45,558 nt of DNA from Alphaproteobacteria bacterium. Its GTDB lineage: Bacteria > Pseudomonadota > Alphaproteobacteria > Bin95. The notes below the pieces were generated by a model. That model was not told the origin of the DNA and did no database searches. It saw only the letters and a list, made by a program, of their open reading frames with translations. How positions within the stretch are numbered: the first letter of the stretch is position 1; every line of letters starts with the position of its first letter. Positions 32,756 through 40,606 of this stretch are shown piece by piece. The position numbers and the translations under genes were made by a program. Location: the NCBI GenBank assembly GCA_022825195.1, contig JAJDYL010000012.1, forward strand, positions 1-45,558, in the 5' to 3' direction.

Positions 32756-33331
32756 TCAGGGCCAGAGCGCGTCCAGCGGGAAAGCGATCGCCTGGAAGGG
32801 CGGGAAGGACACGGAGTCGTCGTTCCTGGCCGAACCCGCCGGTGACCAGCCGCCCTCCGCAAGCGCGAATGCCTCCAGCGTCCGCTCCGCCGGATCGACG
32901 AGCCAGAGATGGCCGACCCCCTCCCGCGCATAGAGGGGGCGCTTCTGTTCGAGGTCGAATTTCCGCGTCGAAGGGGACAGGATTTCACACACCCAGTCCG
33001 GCGCGAGCGTGCAATGGGGCGTGTCCGGATAATCCGGCATCCGCTCGCGGCGCCAGCCGGCCAGGTCGGGCACCAGAACATCCTCGCCGAAATGGAGCTC
33101 CGGCTCGTCGATAATCCACCAGCCGCCCGGGCCGCCCCGCCCTCTTTGAAAGGGACCGCCGAGCTCTACGCCAAGCGACGACCCCGCCAGCGCATGCGGC
33201 ATCGCCGGCCGCGGTTGCAGATGCAGCGCGCCTTCGACGATTTCGGCCACCATGTGCGGCGGCGCGTCGAGCACGTCCCGGTAGGTTGCCCGGCCCGTCT
33301 TCCGTTTGCGCAGCGCCGCGCCCGCGCTCAT
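32756..33331 (-). CDS. Uma2 family (DUF820) putative restriction endonuclease
   Basis: PD-(D/E)XK-fold protein of the Uma2/DUF820 family, 191 residues. Blocks: YRDVLDAPPHMVAEIVEGAL, VLVPDLAGWRRERMP (catalytic Asp), CEILSPSTRKFDLEQKRPLY (E-x-LSPST-x6-K) and VGHLWLVDP. These conserve the Asp, Glu and Lys of the nuclease core. Uma2 proteins are widespread, often multi-copy in cyanobacteria and other phyla, and their cellular role is unsettled. A stand-alone gene here. Confidence 0.9.
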   Translation of the reverse strand: MSAGAALRKRKTGRATYRDVLDAPPHMVAEIVEGALHLQPRPAMPHALAGSSLGVELGGPFQRGRGGPGGWWIIDEPELHFGEDVLVPDLAGWRRERMPDYPDTPHCTLAPDWVCEILSPSTRKFDLEQKRPLYAREGVGHLWLVDPAERTLEAFALAEGGWSPAGSARNDDSVSFPPFQAIAFPLDALWP

Positions 33332-33404
33332 CCCGTCTTCTCCGTGTCCCGCCTGCCCGCCATGCTACGCCCGCGCGCCGGTCCTGTCACCGAGTCGCCG
33401 CCCC

Positions 33405-33803
33405 TCACGTCTCCACGACGACATAGTTCTCCTCGACGCGGACGGGCACGGTTTCGGCCCGGAGTTCCTCTCCGGGGGCGGCGGAGACGCGGAAGGCGCG
33501 GGTGCGGTGGCGGCGGGGATCGAAGCGGCTCCTGCCGGTGGCGAGGTCGAACTCCCAGCCGTGCCAGGGGCAGCGCAGGATTTCGCCGGGCCGCGAGAAA
33601 CTGTAGTCGCCGGGCGCGCCCGCCTCGACCAGCCCGGTCAGCACCCCTTCGGAGAGCGGCCCGCCCTGGTGCGGACAGCGGTCCAGCAGGCCGAAATAGC
33701 GCCCGCCGACATTGAAGAGCGCGATCCGCCGGCCCTCCAGCACCACGCAACGCCGCGTGCCCGGCGGGAACTCGGACACCGGGGCCACGACATGCCGGGT
33801 CAC
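33405..33803 (-). CDS. Rieske [2Fe-2S] ferredoxin-type protein
   Basis: Soluble Rieske protein of 132 residues, starting at GTG 33803, which overlaps the amidohydrolase stop (GTGA). The two cluster-binding boxes are CPHQGGPL and CPWHGWEFDLATG; the chain ends with RAETVPVRVEENYVVVE. The size suits an electron-carrier ferredoxin of a ring-hydroxylating or hydroxylase system; no oxygenase alpha subunit or reductase is in the window. Last gene of the HisD-like/amidohydrolase operon. Confidence 0.9.
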   Translation of the reverse strand: MTRHVVAPVSEFPPGTRRCVVLEGRRIALFNVGGRYFGLLDRCPHQGGPLSEGVLTGLVEAGAPGDYSFSRPGEILRCPWHGWEFDLATGRSRFDPRRHRTRAFRVSAAPGEELRAETVPVRVEENYVVVET

Positions 33804-34918
33804 GGCATCTGCCGGCCGTAAACCCTGAGCGCGTTGTCCGTGAAGAAGGCCCGGCGCTTTTCGGCGTCCACCCAGGAGGGAAGCACCCGGTCCGGCTGGT
33901 CGAAGTCCCAATGCGGGTAGTCGGTTGCGAACAGCAGCCTGTCCCAGCCGATCCAGTCGATGCACTCGACCAGCTGGCGCGGGCGGCCCGGCTCCTCCAT
34001 CGGCTGGGTAGTGAGGAACACCTGCTCGCGGACGATCTCGCTCGGCCGGCGCTTGCAGCGGTGGAGCTCGTCCCGCATCCGCATCCACACCCGGTCCAGC
34101 CGCCAGCAGAGCGCCGGCAGCCAGGCGAAGCCGCTCTCGATCAGCACCAGCCTGAGGCCCGGCAGCCGGTCGAACACGCCCTCGAAGACCAGGCTGGTAA
34201 GCACCGCCTGGCTGGACTGGGCGTGGCCGGTCATGTCCTCGATATAGTAGGAGGGCCAGCCGCCGCCGGTGATCGGCGCGCCGCCGAAGCCGAAGGCGTG
34301 GACTGCCAGGGGAAGTCCGGCCGCGGCCGCGGCGTCGTAGATCGGCCAGTAGCGGCGCTGGCCCATCGGCTCGGCCGTGCGGTTCAGCATGAAGACCTGG
34401 ACATAGTCCTCCTCGCCGGCGCAGCGCTCGATCTCGCGCACCGACGCCGCCGCGTCCTCGTAGGGGATGACGATGGAGGCCTTGAGGCGCGGCTCCTCCC
34501 GGGTCCAGAAGGCGATCTGCCAGTCGTTGATGGCGCGGCAATAGGCGTCCGCGAAGTCGAGGTTCTGGAGGCCCTGGCCGGACTTGAGCGGGTTCAGCAC
34601 GCCGAAGCCGACATTGTTCGGGTCGAGATGCTGGGCGCGCATGAAGGCGAGGTCGCTGCCGGGCCGCCCTCCGGCGGGCGGGTAGGCGTCGCGCCGGGCC
34701 GCGTCGGGCTGGCCCTTCGGATAGGCCGGGCCGTTCAGGAAAGGCTGGCGGGGGCGCGCGCCGTAACGCTCCAGATGGCGCTGCCAGCGCTTCTCCAGGA
34801 AGGGGTAGATCTCGCGCTCCAGCGATTTCGGGCTCGGATGGATGTCGCAATCGGCGATCCGGAGCGCGGCTTCGGCCGGCGCCTCCCCCGACGGGCGTTC
34901 CAGGACCTCGGTCGTCAT
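33800..34918 (-). CDS. Amidohydrolase-2 (ACMSD-like) family protein, copy 1
   Basis: TIM-barrel metal hydrolase/decarboxylase of the ACMSD-related family, 372 residues. DCDIHPSPKSL supplies the DxH metal motif; LPLAVHAFGFGG carries the barrel histidine; LVLIESGFAWLPALCWRLDR and [17 protein letters not shown] (the final catalytic Asp) are family signatures. The ATG at 34918 is preceded by GGGAGGGAGAG. It is paralogous to the gene at 36099-37169. Members decarboxylate or hydrolyse aromatic acids; the Rieske partner overlapping downstream supports an aromatic or related catabolic role (inference). Confidence 0.9.
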   Translation of the reverse strand: MTTEVLERPSGEAPAEAALRIADCDIHPSPKSLEREIYPFLEKRWQRHLERYGARPRQPFLNGPAYPKGQPDAARRDAYPPAGGRPGSDLAFMRAQHLDPNNVGFGVLNPLKSGQGLQNLDFADAYCRAINDWQIAFWTREEPRLKASIVIPYEDAAASVREIERCAGEEDYVQVFMLNRTAEPMGQRRYWPIYDAAAAAGLPLAVHAFGFGGAPITGGGWPSYYIEDMTGHAQSSQAVLTSLVFEGVFDRLPGLRLVLIESGFAWLPALCWRLDRVWMRMRDELHRCKRRPSEIVREQVFLTTQPMEEPGRPRQLVECIDWIGWDRLLFATDYPHWDFDQPDRVLPSWVDAEKRRAFFTDNALRVYGRQMP

Positions 34919-34980
34919 GGCTCTCCCTCCCTCAAGCTCGGTTGAACAGCGAGCAGATTACCCATTACGATAGGTCGAAA
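34905..34980. repeat. Left direct repeat flanking the AT-rich island
   Basis: Shares a 27-bp identical core (34905-34931 with 36089-36115) and weaker similarity to about 34980 with the right copy. On the minus strand it encodes a 3' remnant of an amidohydrolase (NLLAVQPSLREGEP then TGA at 34917-34915, compare [14 protein letters not shown] of copy 2) plus the start of copy 1. Confidence 0.8.
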
Positions 34981-35289
34981 TTATGTTTTCGGCAAGTCAT
35001 TTGCAGCCTAATTTTGGAGATTGCTTTCAATATCTATAGTGCGGTCATTTGGTTGTATTCTCTTCCAAGCTCCGTACTTCTAGGGCGTATATTTAGCATT
35101 CATAAAGACATAGAAAAATATACACACGGCAAAGACGCTCGAAGTTTCTATAAAATGACCATAAAACTTGCAGCCAGATCGTGCACAGTTTATATTTCTT
35201 CACTCCATAATCTATTGGTACTTTACAACAATTCACAAAATTAGTTTCGAAAAACTCAGCTTATGAGGCTATCAATGTCAAGGTTCAAA
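34981..35289. other. AT-rich stretch without a convincing gene
   Basis: Left part of the AT-rich island. The only long frame is a rightward 100-codon one with a TTG start inside the left repeat (34942-35244), hydrophobic in its first half; it has no ribosome-binding site and no recognisable domain, so I do not call it. The stretch may be the 3' region or terminator area of the leftward cassette. Confidence 0.5.
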
Positions 35290-35586
35290 TTACTTCTTCC
35301 AAGTTTCCTTGAGCCAGCGGAACATATTCTTTTCTTCTGAGTTTGGCCCATATCCGAACCAACTCTCCCAATCATTAATCTCCATTACAAGCCGACGAGC
35401 ATTGGGTTTTGCATCATTGATCATATTGCTAATTACCTCGGGAGTTAGCTCGCCTTTGCTATCGATAACCAGCCAAAATCCGTCGATCCAATGCCACCAA
35501 CCATACTTATCTCTAAACAGATCATTAATTTTCTCCTGATCAGATGAGGTGACGCTACTGACAGCAACAAGAAAGCGCTTTTTCAT
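35290..35586 (-). CDS. Cas2/SinR-like ferredoxin-fold protein
   Basis: Ninety-eight residues of AT-rich DNA. The order is strand 1 RFLVAVSSVTS, helix DQEKINDLFRDKYG, the core WWHWIDGFWLVIDSKGEL, helix TPEVISNMINDAKP, strand RRLVMEIND, then WESWFGYGPNSEEKNMFRWL. This matches by eye the small SinR-type relatives of Cas2/VapD (typical core: W-W-H-x-L-D-S-T-W-LV, then D-x-LLV-x-x-x-x-x-W-x-x-W). The acidic Asp of the WxWID-type segment is present, but nuclease activity is not assured. The ATG overlaps the stop of the upstream membrane protein (ATGA). Codon use and GC differ sharply from the flanks, indicating horizontal origin. Confidence 0.72.
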   Translation of the reverse strand: MKKRFLVAVSSVTSSDQEKINDLFRDKYGWWHWIDGFWLVIDSKGELTPEVISNMINDAKPNARRLVMEINDWESWFGYGPNSEEKNMFRWLKETWKK

Positions 35587-35972
35587 TGGGTTATGCCTCT
35601 ATTTTCCGAGTTATCATGAGATTCAATTAGTATTTCATTGGATTGATCATCCGATCTAAAGATTCCCGACACATCATCCCCATAAATACCTTTCTCTATA
35701 GCAAGTTTCTGAATGGAATATCTCTCAGATCGTAAAGCATCTCTATCCTTGAACAGCAAATAGAAGTATGACACGCCGAACGAAATAATGCTAGCGAAAG
35801 TGAAAAAACTAAAAGAAATTATAATCCAAGGAGATAAATTGAAATGATGTGAGCTAATCGTTCCAATCAAGAGTATCGCTACCAACCAAGCAAGTGGATT
35901 GAGCGCTGTAGAACGCGACCCCTGCGCTGCGGCAGAGTTTAGAAACGCTCGGATAAATGTGGGCTCAGGCAT
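35583..35972 (-). CDS. Two-TM membrane protein of the AT-rich cassette
   Basis: One hundred twenty-nine residues. Two adjacent hydrophobic helices (NPLAWLVAILLIGTI and SPWIIISFSFFTFASIISF), a third weaker one (GVSYFYLLF), then a polar cytoplasmic C-terminal region (KDRDALRSERYSIQKLAIEK) ending in an acidic tail. No known family recognised. It is coupled to the Cas2-like gene by an ATGA overlap, and its own ATG overlaps by 8 nt the end of the amidohydrolase stub, with no clear ribosome-binding site. Small TM protein plus small nuclease-like protein is a design seen in several defence and toxin modules (inference). Confidence 0.65.
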   Translation of the reverse strand: MPEPTFIRAFLNSAAAQGSRSTALNPLAWLVAILLIGTISSHHFNLSPWIIISFSFFTFASIISFGVSYFYLLFKDRDALRSERYSIQKLAIEKGIYGDDVSGIFRSDDQSNEILIESHDNSENRGITQ

Positions 35973-36102
35973 GAATGTCGGGAAAGCGAGACGTATTCTG
36001 TTGCTTGTGGAAGTAGCGATAGCATTTCTGCGGGCCGAATTTTTGCGCTGTGCGGAGTAGTTTAGCGGGCGTGACCAAATCTCCCGGAACCTCGGTCGTC
36101 AT
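35965..36102 (-). pseudogene. 5' stub of a third amidohydrolase gene
   Basis: The ATG at 36102 and first codons MTTEV are identical to the start of amidohydrolase copy 1, and the leader is identical over 27 bp. After MTTEVPGDL the sequence departs (VTPAKLLRTAQKFGPQKCYR onward) and stops at 35965-35967, overlapping the start of the membrane protein gene. Its ATG overlaps the stop of copy 2 (ATGA). Best read as the truncated start of a former gene between copies 2 and 1. Confidence 0.65.
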
Positions 36103-36165
36103 GGCTCTCCCTCCCCAAGACGCGGATAGGTGTTGAGCGGATTGTCCACTGCGATACGCTGTACG
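36089..36165. repeat. Right direct repeat flanking the AT-rich island
   Basis: Partner of 34905-34980: identical for 27 bp (36089-36115), then similar at lower level through the C-terminal codons of amidohydrolase copy 2 ([14 protein letters not shown]). The two copies bracket the low-GC segment. Confidence 0.8.
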
Positions 36166-37169
36166 AGGGTCTCTGGCAAGCCTTCCGGCAGCGCGCCCAT
36201 GCCGTCGAACTGCCAGTGCGGGTAGTCGGTGGCGAACAGCAGCATGTCGTCGGAGCCGATATGGTCGAGCAGGCGGGCGACCGCGTCGGGCTCCTCCGGC
36301 GCATCGAAAGGCTGGATGGTGAAGCGCACCCGCTCGCGCACGATTTCCTCCGGGCTGCGGTCCACCCAGGGGACCTCCATGCGCAGCCCCCGCCAGTATT
36401 TCGCGAGCCGCCAGAGATGCGCCGGCAGCCAGGCGACGCCCGATTCCGCGAAGACGACCGTGAGGTCCGGGAATTTCTGGAAGACGCCCTCGGCGATGAG
36501 GCTGGTGAGCGCGGACTGGAAGGCGGTCGCCTGCGCGGCATAGTCCTCGGCGAGATAGGAGGGCCAGCCGACCGGCGTCGGCGGGTGCCGGTAGGCGGAG
36601 CCGGCATGGAAGGCCACCGGCAGGCCCGCCCGCTCGGCCGCGGCATAGACCGGCCAGTTGATCCGCCGGCCGGGCGGCGTCTCGCCCATGACGGGCAGCA
36701 GCACCTGCACGAAGCGCCGGTCCTGTGCCGCGCGCCCGATCTCCTCCGCGGCAAGCTCCGGGGCGTGGGGCGGCACGAGGATGGAGGCGCGCAGGCGCGG
36801 GTCGCGGTCGAGCCACTCGGCCCGGAGCCAGTCGTTCAGCGCGCGGGTGAAGCCGGCCGCCATGTCCTCGGAATAGAGCATCGGCGCGCCGTAGAGGCAG
36901 TTGAGGATGGCGTAGCGCGTGCCGAACCCGTCCACCGCGTCGCCGATGAGGCGTTCGGGGTCGCTGCCGGGCCGGGCCGCGCCGTCGCGCCAGTCCGGCC
37001 GGCAGGAGAGCGGCGCATTCGGCGGCCAGGCGATGGTCTCCAGTTCGTGCAGCCCCCGATGCCCCGCCGCATCGGCCCAGTGCGGCTCCAGGTAGGGCAG
37101 CAGCGCGGCGACCGACGGCGGCGCCGGATGCAGGTCGCAGTCGATCGCGCCGGGGGGCAGGGCGGTCAT
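36099..37169 (-). CDS. Amidohydrolase-2 (ACMSD-like) family protein, copy 2
   Basis: Paralogue of the 33800-34918 protein, 356 residues. [20 protein letters not shown] carries the DxH motif; [17 protein letters not shown] the barrel histidine; [20 protein letters not shown] and [16 protein letters not shown] the last catalytic blocks. ATG 37169 overlaps the stop of the HisD-like gene (ATGA), and its stop overlaps the ATG of the stub at 36102. The pair of amidohydrolases may have arisen by tandem duplication. Confidence 0.9.
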   Translation of the reverse strand: MTALPPGAIDCDLHPAPPSVAALLPYLEPHWADAAGHRGLHELETIAWPPNAPLSCRPDWRDGAARPGSDPERLIGDAVDGFGTRYAILNCLYGAPMLYSEDMAAGFTRALNDWLRAEWLDRDPRLRASILVPPHAPELAAEEIGRAAQDRRFVQVLLPVMGETPPGRRINWPVYAAAERAGLPVAFHAGSAYRHPPTPVGWPSYLAEDYAAQATAFQSALTSLIAEGVFQKFPDLTVVFAESGVAWLPAHLWRLAKYWRGLRMEVPWVDRSPEEIVRERVRFTIQPFDAPEEPDAVARLLDHIGSDDMLLFATDYPHWQFDGMGALPEGLPETLVQRIAVDNPLNTYPRLGEGEP

Positions 37170-38476
37170 TCCGCCGCCGTGCCGTAGGGGATGTTGCGGC
37201 CACCGAGGCGGCGCACGCGCAGATTGGCCTGCTCGGCATGGCCGACGAAGCCCTCCAGCATGCAGAGCCGGGAGCAGACCTCGCCCAGCCGGGCCGAGGC
37301 CTCGTCGGTCAGGATGCGCTGGTATGTGTGCGTCTTGATGAACTTGCCGACCCAGAGACCGCCCGTGTAGCGCGCCGCGCGGCGGGTCGGCAGCGTGTGG
37401 TTGGTGCCGATGACCTTGTCGCCGTAGGAGACATTGGTGCGCGGCCCCAGGAACAGCGCGCCGTAGCAGGTCATGTTCTCCAGATACCACTCGTCGCGGT
37501 CGGTCATCACCTGCACATGCTCGGACGCAAGGCGCTCGGCCTCCGCCAGCATCTCGTCATGGTCCGCGCAGAGGATCACTTCGCCATAGTCGCGCCAGGC
37601 GGCGCCGGCATTGGCGGCCGTCGGCAGGATGGCGAGCAGCCGCTCCACCTCGGCCATGGTGGCTTCGGCGAGCGCGCGCGAGTTCGTCACCAGGATGGCG
37701 GGGCTGTCCGGCCCGTGCTCGGCCTGGCCCAGCAGGTCCGTCGCGCAGAGTTCGGCGTCCACCGTCTCGTCGGCGATCAGCAGGGTCTCGGTCGGCCCCG
37801 CCAGCAGGTCGATGCCGACCCGCCCGAAGAGCTGGCGCTTGGCCTCGGCGACGAAGGCATTGCCGGGGCCGACCAGCATATCGACGGGCGCGATCGTCTC
37901 GGTGCCGAGGGCCATCGCGCCCACCGCCTGCACGCCGCCCAGCACCAGGATTTCATCCGCCCCGCCCATATGCATGGCTGCGACCATGGCCGGGTGCGGG
38001 CCGCCGCCCTGCGCCGGCGGAGCCGCCGCCACGATGCGCGGCACGCCGGCCGCCCTGGCCGTCACCACGCTCATATGCACCGAGGCCACGATGGGATACT
38101 TGCCGCCGGGCGCATAGCAGCCGACCGAGCTCACCGGGATGTTGCGGTGCCCCAGCACCACGCCCGGCAGGGTCTCCACCTCGATGTCCCGGAGCGCGGC
38201 GCGCTGATGCTCCGCGAAGCCGCGCACCTGGGCCTGCGCGAAGCGGATGTCGTCGAGGTCGCGCTTCGCCACCTGCGAGAACGCCCGCTCGATCTCCTGC
38301 TCCGAGAGGCGGAAACTCCCCGGCGACCAATTGTCGAACTTCTCCGAGAGCGCCCGCACCGCCTCGTCGCCCCGCGCGCTTATGTCGTCGAGTATCCCCT
38401 CGACGGCCGCGCGCACCCTCGCATCCGCTTCCGCGCGCTCGGCCTGCGTCCGGCCCCGCTTCAGATAGTCCGCCAT
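37166..38476 (-). CDS. HisD-family dehydrogenase (HpsN-like)
   Basis: Zinc- and NAD-dependent histidinol-dehydrogenase-family enzyme, 436 residues. Core blocks: [89 protein letters not shown] and [20 protein letters not shown]. The zinc ligands Gln/His of GQAEHG and the late His are present. The MADYLKRG start and [18 protein letters not shown] [13 protein letters not shown] segment resemble catabolic members such as sulfopropanediol 3-dehydrogenase (HpsN) rather than the biosynthetic HisD. ATG 38476 is preferred; the frame extends 18 codons upstream. First gene of the leftward operon. Confidence 0.88.
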   Translation of the reverse strand: MADYLKRGRTQAERAEADARVRAAVEGILDDISARGDEAVRALSEKFDNWSPGSFRLSEQEIERAFSQVAKRDLDDIRFAQAQVRGFAEHQRAALRDIEVETLPGVVLGHRNIPVSSVGCYAPGGKYPIVASVHMSVVTARAAGVPRIVAAAPPAQGGGPHPAMVAAMHMGGADEILVLGGVQAVGAMALGTETIAPVDMLVGPGNAFVAEAKRQLFGRVGIDLLAGPTETLLIADETVDAELCATDLLGQAEHGPDSPAILVTNSRALAEATMAEVERLLAILPTAANAGAAWRDYGEVILCADHDEMLAEAERLASEHVQVMTDRDEWYLENMTCYGALFLGPRTNVSYGDKVIGTNHTLPTRRAARYTGGLWVGKFIKTHTYQRILTDEASARLGEVCSRLCMLEGFVGHAEQANLRVRRLGGRNIPYGTAAE

Positions 38477-38562
38477 CCCGTTATCCGCTCCTTCCGCCGC
38501 CGAAAGGCATGGCATTTCCGTAGCGGGCAATCAAGGCGGACCGGGAGCTGCGCATGCTTTGG

Positions 38563-38601
38563 TATGGACACTTTAAATGACTGGCCGTAAATTATGGACA
38601 C
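38563..38601. repeat. Pair of TATGGACAC direct repeats before the toxin-antitoxin genes
   Basis: TATGGACAC occurs at 38563-38571 and 38593-38601, each followed by an A/T-rich run (TTTAA, ATTATG), exactly 30 bp apart. The segment is less GC-rich than its surroundings. It could be the autoregulatory operator of the antitoxin gene that starts 20 bp later, or the relic of an IS end. Confidence 0.5.
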
Positions 38602-38620
38602 ATTATGGGGAGGCGGGTCG

Positions 38621-38845
38621 ATGAAGACCATCGGCGCAGCGAAATTCAAGGAGCAGTGCCTGGCCCTGCTGGACGACCTCGGCGGTGACGGCCTGGTCAT
38701 CACCAAGCGCGGAAAGCCGGTCGCGCGCCTGCTTCCCTATGAGCGGCGGCACGCCGAACTGATCGGCAGCCTCAGCCACAAGGTGAGGATCCGCGGAGAT
38801 ATTTTCAGCACCGGACTCGAGTGGGAAGCCGGTGCTGAATCTTGA
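38621..38845 (+). CDS. Phd/YefM-type antitoxin
   Basis: Seventy-four residue antitoxin: MKTIGAAKFKEQCLALLDDL is the Phd/YefM DNA-binding N-terminus, followed by LVITKRGKPVARLLPY, the family's second block; the C-terminal part (IRGDIFSTGLEWE) would wrap the toxin. ATG 38621 follows GGGAGGCGG. The 3' end overlaps the toxin start by 14 bp, the typical arrangement with antitoxin first. Confidence 0.9.
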   Translation: MKTIGAAKFKEQCLALLDDLGGDGLVITKRGKPVARLLPYERRHAELIGSLSHKVRIRGDIFSTGLEWEAGAES

Positions 38846-39203
38846 CACCCACATCCTCGTCTTCGCGCTCTCCGGCGGGCTCCGGCCTGCCGAAAGCGCC
38901 TTGCTGGAGCGGAACGGCTGGTCGATCTCGGCCATCGTGCTGTGGGAGCTTGCAAAGCTGGTCCAACTCGGGCGGCTGGAGATGGACCTCGACGACCGCG
39001 AGGTCGCACGCGCGCTCGCCGGATTGCATGTCTGGCCCATCGACATCGGCGTCGCGAGGGCCTCGGTCCGCCTCGACTTCCGCGCCGACCCGGCGGACGA
39101 GATCATCGCGGCCACCAGCGCCGTGCACAGCGTTCCCCTGCTCACCCGCGACCGGGTAATCGGACAGTCGAAACTCGTTCCGCTGGCCCTGGCCCCGGAG
39201 TGA
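38832..39203 (+). CDS. vapC: VapC-type PIN-domain toxin
   Basis: PIN-domain ribonuclease of 123 residues. The acidic active site is complete: LDTHILVFAL (Asp 5), E in VLWELAKLVQLGRL, and D-x3-D in DFRADPADEIIAATS; LLTRDRVI is the last strand. GTG 38832 overlaps the antitoxin gene. Family members cleave tRNA or rRNA and are neutralised by the antitoxin. The pairing of Phd-type antitoxin with PIN toxin is common. Confidence 0.92.
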   Translation: MLNLDTHILVFALSGGLRPAESALLERNGWSISAIVLWELAKLVQLGRLEMDLDDREVARALAGLHVWPIDIGVARASVRLDFRADPADEIIAATSAVHSVPLLTRDRVIGQSKLVPLALAPE

Positions 39204-39206
39204 CAT

Positions 39207-39428
39207 TCATGCGGGATGGAGCGGTCGCGCGGGTCCGCGCCGGCGCGCGCATTCTTCGAGAAGCGTCCGGTCGAGAGCGACGACCTGCGATACGTTCGCG
39301 ACGGAGTCCTTCGGCAAACCCGTCATTCCCGCTGCCAACAGCACGTTCCCCGGCGCATCGGCCCACCGCGGATTGCTCGTGAGCGGCACGCAGACCGCCC
39401 TGGTCAGCCGCCAGTCAAATGGCTTCAT
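39207..39428 (-). pseudogene. MazF/PemK toxin remnant
   Basis: The frame contains VCVPLTSNPRWADAPGNVLL, then TGLPKDSVANVSQVVALD, a near-textbook middle part of MazF/PemK endoribonucleases. The N-terminal half with the RGEIW strand is absent (it starts MKPFDWRLTRA) and after RTLLEECA the sequence becomes a frameshifted Arg/Pro tail. No MazE-like antitoxin adjoins. It is therefore a truncated toxin gene. Confidence 0.75.
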
Positions 39429-39467
39429 GCCGGCTTGCCGAGGGGGAGGCGGTAAGGGCGCCTGCCG

Positions 39468-40454
39468 CTATCCGGGCGGGCATGCCTTCCTGTCGCCGCG
39501 CCAGACCAGCAGGCGGCCCTCGCCGTCCAGGAAGCAATTGCCGGACCAGCGCCCCGAATGGCGCTCGCCGTCTTCGGTGACATAGACCCCCTTCTGGCCG
39601 TCCACCGAGCCGTTGCGATATTCGTATTCGAAGCTGTTGCCGCTGGCGTATCGGTCAACCCACCGGCCGTGCTTCCTGCCGTTCGCATAGGAGCCTTCAT
39701 CGACCCTGCCATCGGCATAGCGGTCCACCCATCGGCCGTGCTTCCTGCCGTCCACATAGGGGCCCTGGTCGACTCTGCCGTCGGCGTAGCGGACGATCCA
39801 CAGGCCCTGCATCCTGCCGCCGTCGAACGCGCCGATGAGTTCGGCGGACCCGCCGGAGGCTGTTGCCGCCAGCGCGCCCGGCCCGTGGGCCACGCCGGCC
39901 CGGCATGCACCCGACCAGGCCCAGCTTACCCCGGCATTGTAATAGTCGAACCAGAAGCGGCAGCCCTCCGGGTCGGCGAGGTCCTGCCAGCAGGCTGCGC
40001 CCCGGTCCATGCCTGCGCATTTCGGCGAGAGGCCGGCGGCCGGGTCCCGCTCTGCCCGGTCGACCGCCGCGGCGGCGGGCCCGCCATCTTCTTCCGCAGC
40101 CTTCGCCGCCACCGTGCAGCCGAAGCGCATGAAGCCGTCGATGTGCGCCGGGCCGCTGCCCTGGCACTTGCCGGCCTGGCGGCGGAAATGCTCGACGCAA
40201 CTCTCGGCCTGCCACTCGAAGACCGGCAGGCAGCGGGCATATTCCCGGTTTTCGGCCTCGCCCGCGAAGCCCGTGTTCAGGCGGCAGAGCGCCATCCTGC
40301 CTTCGACCCCGATGCGGCAGGCTTCGCGGCTCTCCGACACCTCCGCATAGAAGGCCCCGCCGATATCCCCGAATTTCGGCTTCAGCTCCTTTCCGTCCGC
40401 CGCGGCGAGCGGGGCCAGAAGGAGCGCAAGGCAGGCCGTCCAGAAACGCGGCAT
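39468..40454 (-). CDS. Secreted MORN-repeat protein
   Basis: Exported protein of 328 residues: signal peptide PRFWTACLALLLAPLAAADG, an N-terminal Cys-rich domain (about 30-190, eight or more cysteines, likely disulfides), and a C-terminal row of MORN-like repeats (about 210-320), with the unit DGRKHGRWVDRYADGRVDEG repeated every 23 residues. The corresponding 69-bp DNA repeats are nearly identical at about 39660-39790, pointing to recent unit duplication. MORN repeats act in protein or lipid contacts; the role here is unknown. It is divergent from the amidase gene. Confidence 0.82.
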   Translation of the reverse strand: MPRFWTACLALLLAPLAAADGKELKPKFGDIGGAFYAEVSESREACRIGVEGRMALCRLNTGFAGEAENREYARCLPVFEWQAESCVEHFRRQAGKCQGSGPAHIDGFMRFGCTVAAKAAEEDGGPAAAAVDRAERDPAAGLSPKCAGMDRGAACWQDLADPEGCRFWFDYYNAGVSWAWSGACRAGVAHGPGALAATASGGSAELIGAFDGGRMQGLWIVRYADGRVDQGPYVDGRKHGRWVDRYADGRVDEGSYANGRKHGRWVDRYASGNSFEYEYRNGSVDGQKGVYVTEDGERHSGRWSGNCFLDGEGRLLVWRGDRKACPPG

Positions 40455-40606
40455 GGCATGTCCTCCGTCCGGAAGGGTTCGAAGCGCCGGGCAGCCGGAA
40501 CCCTAGCGGCATCGGCTTCCCCGATACAGGGCATCGGCGCACTGTACGGCCCCGCCACGGGGGAGCGGCCATGACAAGGGGGAGACAACCGGGCTAGGCT
40601 CGCGCC

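Noticed and set aside
34942..35244. 100-codon rightward frame in the AT-rich island
   Set aside because: TTG start inside the flanking repeat, no ribosome-binding site and no recognisable family; kept as unannotated stretch.
39660..39790. 69-bp tandem repeats considered as a separate element
   Set aside because: They are in frame within the MORN-repeat gene and encode its 23-residue units.
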